A stretch of 64,000 nucleotides of DNA from Planctomycetota bacterium (GTDB taxonomy: Bacteria > Planctomycetota > UBA1135 > GCA-002686595). Under the pieces are notes generated by a model. That model did no database searches and was not told the DNA's origin. It saw nothing but the letters and a program-made list of their open reading frames with translations. Position numbers and translations under genes: made by a program. Location of the stretch: assembly GCA_020638835.1 (NCBI GenBank), contig JACKHV010000009.1:1-64000 (forward strand), given 5' to 3'. Position 1 is the first letter of the stretch; each line of letters starts with the position of its first letter. Of the stretch, positions 44,436 through 52,686 are shown piece by piece.

Positions 44436-47324
44436 ATGTCGGCATCCGCTCTCCAGCGCTCGCGGCCCGCACCGCGATTCGCGTTCGTCGCGTTCTCCCT
44501 CCTGGCCGCGCTCGCCCCGAGCTGCGGCGGTGAGGACCCCACAGATTCCAGCGCTCCGGCGGCAAGCTCCGTACCGCAGTCGATCGAGATCGTCGATCCG
44601 GAGCCGCGCATCACCGACCTCGAGACGGTCGAAGACCTCTCGGAAGAAGTCGCCGATTGGCTGCTCGACTTCAGCGACGAGCTGCAGCGGCGCGAGTTCG
44701 GCGACGCCCGCGCCTGGTTCGCCGACGACTTCGCCGGGCATACCTTCGCGCCGCTGCCGGAACTCGGAACGGATGCCCTGACCAAGGACGCGCAGCGAGT
44801 CCGCTTCGACACGAGCAAGGCGGCGATCCTCGGACCGGACGACTTCATGGGCGCGGTCGGGTCGCGCATCGCCGACTGGAGCCGCGTCGAGCTCGTGCTG
44901 TGGAAGGTCAAGGGCGCCGAGTTCCTCGCAGGTTCGGGAACGCGCGTCGGGAAGATCAAGCTCTACCTCTCGCACATCGGCACGCTGGTCAGCGGCGGGC
45001 GCGCGGAGTTGAGTGGATGGGCGTACTGCACCGTCGAGAAGCGCCGCGGCTCGTGGTTCATCACGCGCCTGCGCCTCGACTCGCTGCAGCTCGAGACGAC
45101 CGAGCGCGCGTGGTTCACCGACGTCTCGACGTCCACTGGCGTTGCGCATCGAGGCACGCGCTTCGGCAAGCCCGGCAACAGGAGCTTCGCGTGGAACGGC
45201 GCGGCGGGCGGTGACGTCAACGGCGACGGCTACTGGGACGTCTTCGTCCCGAGCGACGGACGCAACTACCTCTACCTCGGCGGGCCGGACGGTGTGTTCG
45301 AGGAAGTGGCCGAGGCGCGCGGTGTCGCGTTGCCCGCAGCCGGGACCGGTGCTCTCTTCTTCGACCGTGACGGAGACGGCGATCAGGACCTGATCGTCGG
45401 ACACGACGCCTGGGTCTCGAAGCAGGGTGAGGTCGAGGGGCGAGCCCCGGCCTTCTACGAGAACGACGGTCACGGGAGCTTCGTCGAGCGCGGCGCGGCG
45501 CTCGGGCTCGGTTGCTACCTCGGGCCGTGGTACTCGCTGTGCGCGCTCGACTTCGACTCGGACGGCGACCTGGACGTGTTCGTCTGCGGCTATGGAACGG
45601 TCGCGAAGGAGCACAACAACAGCTGGATCGAGGCGACAAACGGTGCGCCGAACTTGTTGCTCGAGAACCGCGGCTCCGAGGGCTTCGTGGACGTGGCCGG
45701 CGAACTCGGTATCGCAGGTCGCTCCTGGTCCTACGCAGCCGCCGCCGCGGACTACGACCAGGACGGTGACACCGACCTGTACGTCGCGAACGACTACGGC
45801 ACGAACCGCCTGTGGCGCAACGACGGCACGGGAAGGTTCGTCGACGTGGCCGGAGAGCTCGGCATCAAGGACGAGGGCAACGGCATGGGCGTCACCTTCG
45901 GCGACCTGAACCAGGACGGCGTTCTCGACCTCTACGTCTCGAACATGTCGTCGACCGCCGGCAACCGCATCCTGGGACGATTGCAGGACGACCTCGATCC
46001 CGAGCTGCACGCGACGCTCAAGAAGCTCGCAGCCGGCAACACGATCTTCCTCTCGGGCGCCGAGGCGCGCTTCGCACAGCTGCCGAGCGCGGCCGGCGGC
46101 GTGAACGCGAGTTGGGCCTGGAGCGCGGTACTGCGCGACTTCGACCTCGACGGGTGTCTCGACATCTACTGCGCCAACGGATACGTGACCGGCGACTTGG
46201 CGCACGACACATGAAGCACCTATTGGCGCCACGTGGTGGCGTCCTCGGTCGACAAGGAGAGCGCGTGCGAGTCGTTCACCGCACAAGAAGTCGGGAGCAG
46301 TAGCTACCTGAACCGGCACAACTCGCAGATGTTCAGCGAGGGGCGGTCGTTCAGCGGGAACGAGCGCAACAAGCTCTACCTGAATCGCGGAGATGCGAGC
46401 TTCCTCGACGTCAGCGCGCTCTCGGCGACGGACACGCCGGCCGACGGTCGTGCGGTGCTCGCGGCAGACTTCGACGACGACGGCGACGTCGACCTGTTCG
46501 TGCACAACCTGCAGCGTGAACGGCACAACTTGTTCCGCAACGACCTCGCCACCGGCGGCTTCCTGAAGCTGCGACTCGTGGGACGCACCGGGAACCCCGA
46601 AGCGGTCGGCGCAACGGTCGTCGTGCACGGGCCTCGTGGTCCCGTCGCGCAGGTGCTGTCGCGCGGCGACGGCTATTCGTCGTGCCAGGTGCCGGAGTTG
46701 ATCTTCGGTCTCGGCGCCGCGAAGTCCGCAGAGGTCGTCGTGCACTGGCCCGGCGGCGCGACGGAGTCCTTCGGTGCGCTCGCTTCCGGCGCACGCTGCG
46801 TGCTCGTCGAGGGCAGCGGCGAGGCCCGCTCGTTCGAAGCCCGGTCCGCGCGTCTCCCCGACCCCTTGCCGCTCGGACTCCAGCTGGGCGTCGGCCAGCG
46901 CGTTCCCGACTTCCGTGCACTCGACCGAGACGGGAATGAGGTCGTCGTGTCCCCGCGGCGCCTGGCGGGCGGCAAGCGCCTCCTCTTGAACTTCTGGGCG
47001 AGCTACTGCGGACCGTGCGTCGCGGAGCTGCCCGTGCTTCAGCAACTCGACGAGGCTGAGGATCAGGTCGTCGTCGCGATCAGCGCCGACGCGCCCGCGG
47101 ACCGCGAGCACGCGCGGGACATCTTCGAGCAGCGCGGCGCGAAGTTCGTCTCCTACTACCTGGGCGCCGACGAGGCCGCGGACGCGGAGCTCGGCACGGT
47201 CGCAGACGTCGTCGACCTCCTGCGCCTACCGATTCCGACGACGCTGGTGCTGTCGGCCGAAGGAGAGGTGCTGGAGATCATCCGCGGTCCGATCCCCGCC
47301 GTACCGAGCGAATCCTCGCGATAG
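44436..47324 (+). CDS. FG-GAP/ASPIC-UnbV/thioredoxin fusion with one in-frame TGA (candidate selenoprotein)
   Basis: 962 residues if the single in-frame TGA at 46212-46214 (residue 593) is read as selenocysteine; otherwise translation stops after 592. The ATG at 44436 has a GAGAAGG ribosome-binding site and starts a lipoprotein-like signal (LLAALAPSC). Residues from about 225 to 590 hold VCBS/FG-GAP calcium loops (DVNGDGYWDVF, DFDSDGDLDVF, DYDQDGDTDLY, DFDLDGCLDIY), as in CRTAC1-type proteins. After the TGA the same frame continues with STYWRHVVASS, more FG-GAP (DFDDDGDVDLF), an ASPIC/UnbV domain, and a TlpA/redoxin domain with a CGPC active site (NFWASYCGPC). Frame, composition and domain order run on undisturbed. 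The alternative is a recent nonsense mutation. Confidence 0.7.
46212..46243 (+). promoter_or_regulatory. In-frame TGA with SECIS-like hairpin
   Basis: The TGA (46212-46214) is followed by a stem: 46225-46232 pairs with 46236-46243 (eight pairs, one G-U), loop GTG at 46233-46235. The loop starts 18 bases after the TGA and begins with G. This matches the known bacterial SECIS rules (short upper stem, small loop with an early G, loop 16-37 bases downstream). In GC-rich DNA short hairpins arise by chance, so this supports but does not prove selenocysteine. Confidence 0.45.
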
Positions 47325-47347
47325 GCGACGGATCTCGCGCCACATGG

Positions 47348-47379
47348 CAGCAGCCCCCGGTCCTCGCCGGGGGCTGCTG
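47348..47379. terminator. Hairpin terminator between convergent genes
   Basis: A perfect 13-bp stem (47348-47360 with 47367-47379) with loop TCCTCG lies between the convergent FG-GAP fusion gene and the propeller gene. There is no T-run, so it is probably a weak or factor-aided terminator serving both strands. Confidence 0.6.
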
Positions 47380-47440
47380 TCGTCTGGCACGAACTTGTCG
47401 CTGGGCCGCAACAACTCGTGCGGCACCGTACGGACGGAAC

Positions 47441-48997
47441 CTACATCCAGTCGACGGTCAGACCGTTGGTGAAGTTGGAGCCGGTGCCGCAGGGGCTGAC
47501 GCCGCCGGGGTCGCGGAACCACTGCTGGTAGTAGCGCGTGTCGCCGGGAGAGACGTTGCCTTCCGTGACGATCGAGACCGTCGTGCTACCGGCGCCGGCC
47601 GCGTCGGTGAAGACGACCTCGACGCGCTCCGTCGGGTTGCCCATGCAGAACAGGCCGTCCTTGAACGGGATCGCCTGCAGCGTCGCACCCTGGACCAGCA
47701 GGCTCGGCTGGTTCTGGCGCGCTTGCGAGATGTGGAAGACGAGGTCGTCGTTGCCGACGAAGCGGCTTCCGGAAGTCGTCAGGATCGCGCCGACGCCGAC
47801 GCTGCTCTTGCAGCCCTCACCCGAGTCCAGGACCGACTCGTTCAGGCAGGGGCACGCACCCGAGCTGCCGTCACCGAAGCAGAAGGCCGTGGCGGCCTCC
47901 GGGATCGACTCCAAGGCGAGGCCGCGCGGACCACCGATGTCGGGGACGCCGGCAGCCGTGTCGTTGTAGAGCTCGAAGGTCTCCGTGAGCGGGTCGATGA
48001 CGCCGTCGGTGTTCGTGTCCGTCATGAACAGCAGGCGGTCCGGATCCTGGGACTCCGACGCGTAGAGGTTCCCATTCGCGTCGACGATGACTTCCCACAG
48101 CAGGCTGGCTCCGGCGGAGTCCCAGTAGAGCGTGTCCTCGGTTCCGACGTCGATCACGCCGTTCATGTTCGAGTCCTTGGCGCGCCAGACCAGGTCGTTG
48201 CCCGTGTCAGCGATGTACCAGTTCCCGGCGGAGTCTTGCGCGAACGCCCACCAGAACGGGGTTTCCGCTTGAGGAGCGGGGAGGAAGTACGGCGTCGCCT
48301 CGCCGGGCTGGTCGATCATGCCGCTCGAGTCGAGGTCCTCGAGCACGTAGATCCCCTTCGCCAACGGGCTCGAACTCGCGCCGGATTCGAGGTAGTACAT
48401 GCGCCCGTCGACACCTTGGATCACGTCAAAGGGAGCCGAGATCGAAGGGGTGGGGATGTTGTAGTACATGACCGCTTCCCCGGCGTCATCCGCGTCACCG
48501 TCCGCGTTCAGGTCCTGCAGGTAGAAGATCGTGTCGTCCGGTGTGGATCCGGCGCCCGCGTTGGCGACCCAGAGCTTCCCCGTGTCGTCGAAGTTGATTC
48601 CGTTCGGCGAGTTCCCCGCGATGCCGCTCACGTTCGTCAGCGGATCGCCGTTGAAGAAGAGCTTCGCCTCGCCCGCGTCGTGCGCGTCTCCGTCGCCGTT
48701 CAGGTCCTCGAACACGAAGATCGAGTCGCTGCCCGTGTCGGACATGTAGACCTTGCCGTCCGCGGCCACCGCGATGCTCACGTTGAGCTGAATGTCGAGC
48801 ACGCCGCCGATGATCTCGTCGTAGAACTCGGTGATCTCACCGGCGTCGTTGTAGTTGCCGTTCCCGTTGAGATCCTCGCAACGCCAGATCTTGTCGTTGT
48901 TCGTGTCCGTGACGTAGATCGGCGCGATGGTCTGCGCCGAGGCTTGCGATGCGGTGGCGGCGGCAAGGAGCGCCGCGATGCGGTAGTGAGCCTTCAT
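47441..48997 (-). CDS. Exported propeller protein with EF-hand-like calcium loops and Cys-rich C-terminal domain, copy 1
   Basis: 518 residues with a signal peptide (ALLAAATASQASA). Residues 25-370 are NHL/YncE-like propeller blades. Nearly every blade carries a DxNxDGxxxxxxE calcium loop (DLNGDGDAHDAGE, DLNADGDADDAGE, DTNTDGVIDPLTE). Residues 373-518 form a domain with CFGDGSSGACPC, GEGCKSS, DTRYYQQWFRDPGG and CGTGSNFTNG. I believe it is widespread at the C-termini of secreted proteins in a group of Planctomycetota. Possibly a sorting or cell-surface domain; function unknown. It is paralogous to 49178-50743. Confidence 0.8.
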   Translation of the reverse strand: MKAHYRIAALLAAATASQASAQTIAPIYVTDTNNDKIWRCEDLNGNGNYNDAGEITEFYDEIIGGVLDIQLNVSIAVAADGKVYMSDTGSDSIFVFEDLNGDGDAHDAGEAKLFFNGDPLTNVSGIAGNSPNGINFDDTGKLWVANAGAGSTPDDTIFYLQDLNADGDADDAGEAVMYYNIPTPSISAPFDVIQGVDGRMYYLESGASSSPLAKGIYVLEDLDSSGMIDQPGEATPYFLPAPQAETPFWWAFAQDSAGNWYIADTGNDLVWRAKDSNMNGVIDVGTEDTLYWDSAGASLLWEVIVDANGNLYASESQDPDRLLFMTDTNTDGVIDPLTETFELYNDTAAGVPDIGGPRGLALESIPEAATAFCFGDGSSGACPCLNESVLDSGEGCKSSVGVGAILTTSGSRFVGNDDLVFHISQARQNQPSLLVQGATLQAIPFKDGLFCMGNPTERVEVVFTDAAGAGSTTVSIVTEGNVSPGDTRYYQQWFRDPGGVSPCGTGSNFTNGLTVDWM

Positions 48998-49177
48998 GGG
49001 AGTTCTCTCGTCTGGAGTTGATGCGGGCCGCGCTCAAGGGGAGGGCGAGGTCCGATTCGAGGATAGCGATCCTTCGAAAGGGCGGGAGAGCGAGCTTTTC
49101 GGCCGATCGAGCCGCAATGTTACTGCGACTCAATCTCACTACAAGAGAAGAACCAAGCCTTCTTCACGCCGGCGCTC

Positions 49178-50743
49178 TCACTCCCAGTCGACCGCCCAGC
49201 CGTTCGAGAAGTTGCTCCCCGTCCCGCACGCCCCGCCCGGGTCTCGGTACCAGAACTGGTAGTAGCGCAGGTCCCCGGGCTGCACGGCACCGGCAGCGGC
49301 GATCGCGACGGTGCTCCGAGCCGTTCCGCCCGCGTCGGCCGCGACGGTCTCGAGACGCACCGTCGGCGAGGCGACGCACAGCAGACCGTCCCGGAACGGG
49401 AAGCCCGCGAGGCCCGCACCCTGCAGGAACACGCCGGCCTCCAGCGCCGGCAGGAAGCGCACGAGCAACAGGTAGTTGTCGGAGGCGACCTGCGTCTCTC
49501 CGAAGCCGGCGAGCTCCGCGCCCTCCCCCGTCGAATTTGCGCAGCCCGTACCCGCCTGCCCGAAGTTCGCGCACGGACACGCCGCACCCGGCCCCCCGTC
49601 GCAGACGACGCTGCCCGGCATCCAGAGGTCCCCGACGACGATCGCGCGCGGCGCGGCGATGTTCGCGGACGCCGCCACGTCGGAGTACAGCTCGAGCGCT
49701 TCGCCCGCGCCGATCACGCCGTTCCAGTCGGCGTCCTCGAGGCGCAGGATGCGGTCGGGGTTCGCCGACTCGGCCAAGTAGATGCCGCGCTCGTCGTCGA
49801 GGTCGATCCCCCACACCTGGCTCTGCGCGGGAGACCAGAACGGATCGGCCTCCCACTCGTGCACGATCACGCCGTCCCCGTTGCCGTCCTTCAATCGCCA
49901 CAGGATGCGGTTGAGCAGGTCGGGGAACAGCCAGTTGCCCTGTTCGTCCTGCGCGAGCACGTAGTACGCGCCGGCGGACGGGTGGTCCGGCGGCAAGTAG
50001 AAGGGCGAGACCTCCAGCAAGGGATCGATGAAACCGTCCCCGTTCGCGTCGTCGAGCGCGTAGATGCCCGCCGGCTGGTAGCCGGAGTAGCCGTTCTCCA
50101 CGTAGTAGAGCCGTCCGTCTTGCCCCCAGCGCAGCGCGCTGGGCGCGGAGTCGCCGAGCGCGCCGCTCGTCGGCGTGTAGTAGTAGATCGCCGACTCGCC
50201 CGCGTCCTGCGCGTCACCGTCGGCGTTCAGGTCCTCGATCCAGAAGATGCAGTCCGGCGAGCTGCCGGCCCCGCCGTCGGAGTTCGTCAACCAGAGCCGC
50301 CCTGCGGCATCGAGGTCCATCGCGAAGCTCGAGGTCAGCAACAGGCCCGCGGCGTTGGTGCCGCTCGACCCGTCGAAGAAGATCGTGTGCTCTCCGGGAT
50401 CGTTCGCGTCGCCGTCGCCGTTCAGGTCCTCGAGGCGGATGACCTGGTCCTGCGTGCTGTCGTTCACGTACAGCACGCCGCCCGGCGTCAGAGCGAGCGC
50501 GCAGGGGTTGCCGAGCAACAAGCTGCCCGCCACGTCGTCGTAGTAGATCGTCGCCTCGCCGTCCGAGGACATGAGCCCGTCGCCGTCGAAGTCCACCAGC
50601 CGCCAGATCGCGTCGGTCGAGCTGTCGCAGACGTAGACCACGGGGCGCCTGACGAAGTCCCCTCCCGTGGCAGCGGGCGCGGACGGCGCAGCGAGCGCGG
50701 AGATCGCCGCGAACGGCACGAACAGCTTGAGCGGTGCGAGCAT
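49178..50743 (-). CDS. Exported propeller protein with EF-hand-like calcium loops and Cys-rich C-terminal domain, copy 2
   Basis: 521 residues; the ATG at 50743 gives a signal peptide (LKLFVPFAAISALAAPSA). It has the same layout as 47441-48997: propeller blades with loops such as DLNGDGDANDPGE and DANGDGFIDPLLE, then the C-terminal domain (about 379-521: GAACPCANFG, GCANSTG, DLRYYQFWYRDPGG, CGTGSNFSNG). The two lie head to tail, 180 bases apart, and probably arose by tandem duplication followed by strong divergence. Confidence 0.8.
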   Translation of the reverse strand: MLAPLKLFVPFAAISALAAPSAPAATGGDFVRRPVVYVCDSSTDAIWRLVDFDGDGLMSSDGEATIYYDDVAGSLLLGNPCALALTPGGVLYVNDSTQDQVIRLEDLNGDGDANDPGEHTIFFDGSSGTNAAGLLLTSSFAMDLDAAGRLWLTNSDGGAGSSPDCIFWIEDLNADGDAQDAGESAIYYYTPTSGALGDSAPSALRWGQDGRLYYVENGYSGYQPAGIYALDDANGDGFIDPLLEVSPFYLPPDHPSAGAYYVLAQDEQGNWLFPDLLNRILWRLKDGNGDGVIVHEWEADPFWSPAQSQVWGIDLDDERGIYLAESANPDRILRLEDADWNGVIGAGEALELYSDVAASANIAAPRAIVVGDLWMPGSVVCDGGPGAACPCANFGQAGTGCANSTGEGAELAGFGETQVASDNYLLLVRFLPALEAGVFLQGAGLAGFPFRDGLLCVASPTVRLETVAADAGGTARSTVAIAAAGAVQPGDLRYYQFWYRDPGGACGTGSNFSNGWAVDWE

Positions 50744-50850
50744 TTCGATCGCGCGGAGGCAACTCCCGCGCTTCCTTCCTACGATATCCGACGACGCTCG
50801 ACACCCCCAGGTTCGCTCCGTCCCCGGCCGCTGTCCCAACTCGGAACGCC

Positions 50851-51837
50851 ATGCTCCTGACGCACGCTCTCTTCGCGCTCACCGCCCTCTTCGCCGCCGG
50901 CGACCCGCCCACGGACGCTTCCGCGACCGCCGAGACCCCGCCCGTGACAGCGTCGACGCTGCTCGCGCACGTCGTCGTGGTCGGCGCGAGCGCCAGCGAG
51001 GGCTTCGGTCTGCAGTCCGAGCTGGAGGTCCCCGCGACCCTCTCGATGTTCCTGGACGCCGCCTGGGCGGAGGAGACCCCCGCGACGAAGAACCTCTCCA
51101 CGGCGCGCTTCTTCCTCGATCCGCTGAAGATCGGCGCGAGCCAGCGCGACGAAGCCAAGCAGTCGGACGTCAGCCTGCTCGTCGCGGTCGACTACTTGTT
51201 CTGGTTCGGTTACGGCACGTCGCAGAGCGAGGACGCCCGCCTCGAGCGGCTCGAGCTCGGCCTCGCGATGCTGGACGAGATCGGCGGTCCGATGCTCGTC
51301 GGCGACTTCCCCGACATGCGGCCCGCGCTGCAGGGCGAAGGCATGTTCGGCGGCCCGGTGATCATGGCGAGCCAGATCCCGCAGCCGGAGACGATCGCGC
51401 GCCTCAACGCGCGCCTCGACGAGTGGTCGAAGGAGCGCCCGAACGTGATGCGCGTGCCGCTCGCCGAGTTCGTCACGAAGCTGCAGAAGAAACAAGCGCT
51501 CGAGCTGCGCGGCGTGAAGTGGTCCGAGGAGGACTGCGGGCGCCTGCTGCAGAAGGACCTCTTGCACCCGACCGCCGAGGGAACCGCTGCGCTCGCGCTG
51601 CTGTGCCTGGACGCGCTCGAGCGTGCGCAGGACGCGATCCCCGCGGAACGCGTGAGTTGGAACGTCCAGAAGGTGCTCGACGGCGTGCGCGCCGCGACGG
51701 CCGAGGCGCGCGAAGCCGCGGCAGCGAAGCGCGCCGCGCGCGAGGAACGCCTGCGCGAGCTGGAGGAGAAGAAGCGCCGGAAGCAGGAAGAGAGCGAGCA
51801 GGAGCAGGACTCGGGCGCGGAGCGCGAAGCGGCGTGA
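50851..51837 (+). CDS. SGNH-hydrolase-like exported protein
   Basis: 328 residues. A short hydrophobic N-terminus (LLTHALFALTALFAA) may export it. VVVVGASASEGFG resembles the block I Ser of SGNH/GDSL hydrolases, and DLLHPTAEG resembles block V with its His. The central part is helical. The C-terminal 60 residues are a highly charged coil (REERLRELEEKKRRKQEES). Its stop is overlapped by the methyltransferase start (GTGA). Substrate unknown. Confidence 0.65.
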   Translation: MLLTHALFALTALFAAGDPPTDASATAETPPVTASTLLAHVVVVGASASEGFGLQSELEVPATLSMFLDAAWAEETPATKNLSTARFFLDPLKIGASQRDEAKQSDVSLLVAVDYLFWFGYGTSQSEDARLERLELGLAMLDEIGGPMLVGDFPDMRPALQGEGMFGGPVIMASQIPQPETIARLNARLDEWSKERPNVMRVPLAEFVTKLQKKQALELRGVKWSEEDCGRLLQKDLLHPTAEGTAALALLCLDALERAQDAIPAERVSWNVQKVLDGVRAATAEAREAAAAKRAAREERLRELEEKKRRKQEESEQEQDSGAEREAA

Positions 51838-52625
51838 GCGGCAGCTACGAGACGCTCGACTGGTACGACGTCCCGCGCTACTACGACCTCGTCTTCGACG
51901 AGGACACCGAGCGCGAGGCCGACTTCCTCGAGGCGATGGCCGAGCGCTTCGGACGGCCGCGAGGACGCCGCGCGCTCGAGCCGGCGTGCGGGTCCGGTCG
52001 CCTGGTCGGCGCGCTCGCGGCGCGCGACTGGAAGGTGCAGGGCTTCGACCTCTCGCGCCCGATGCTCGACCACGCTCGCGCGCGCCTCGCCCGCTCCGGA
52101 CGCTCGGCGCGGCTCTTCGAAGCGCGCATGGAGGACTTCCGCGCGCGCGGAACGGTGGACCTCGCGCACTGCCTCGTCAGCACCTTCAAGTACCTGCTCA
52201 GCGAAGCGCACGCGCGCGCGCACCTCGAGTGCGTCGCGCGGAGCCTCGCGCCGGGCGGCGTCTACGTGCTCGGCTTCCACCTGTCCGAGTACGAAGTCGA
52301 CAAGCGCACGCGCGAGCGCTGGGTCGTCCGCGACGGGAAGACGGAAGTCGTCTGCAACATCCAGAGCTGGCCGCCGGACGGCCGCACGCGCCTCGAACGC
52401 GTGCGCTCCCGCCTGCGCGTCACGGAAGGCGGCCGGGAACGCCGCACCGAAACCTACTGGAACTTCCGGACCTACGACGCGCGGCAGGTGCGCCGCCTGT
52501 TGCGCTCGGTGCCGGCCCTCGAGCACGTAGCGACCTACGACTTCACCTACGACCTCACCGCGCCGCGCGAGCTCGACGACGATCAGCTGGACCTGGTGCT
52601 GGTTCTGCGCAAGCGCGGTAGTTGA
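51834..52625 (+). CDS. Class I SAM-dependent methyltransferase
   Basis: 263-residue soluble Rossmann-fold methyltransferase. Motif I is LEPACGSGRLVGALA, with an acidic end of strand 2 in VQGFDLSRPML and a later LAPGGVYVLGFHL. The N-terminal YETLDWYDVPRYYDLVFDEDT helps shape the cofactor pocket. Substrate unknown. The GTG at 51834 overlaps the upstream stop, so it is coupled to the SGNH-like gene. Confidence 0.85.
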   Translation: MSGSYETLDWYDVPRYYDLVFDEDTEREADFLEAMAERFGRPRGRRALEPACGSGRLVGALAARDWKVQGFDLSRPMLDHARARLARSGRSARLFEARMEDFRARGTVDLAHCLVSTFKYLLSEAHARAHLECVARSLAPGGVYVLGFHLSEYEVDKRTRERWVVRDGKTEVVCNIQSWPPDGRTRLERVRSRLRVTEGGRERRTETYWNFRTYDARQVRRLLRSVPALEHVATYDFTYDLTAPRELDDDQLDLVLVLRKRGS

Positions 52626-52686
52626 GCGGTCCCGTGCGGCCCGACGCCTTCCGCCCCTCCGCGCGGCGGACTATGCTCTCCTGCGA

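Noticed and set aside
46212..46240. A frameshift or separate downstream gene starting at the GTG near 46233
   Set aside because: Both halves are in the same frame, so no shift is needed. The GTG lies inside the hairpin loop with no ribosome-binding site, and the downstream part begins mid-domain.
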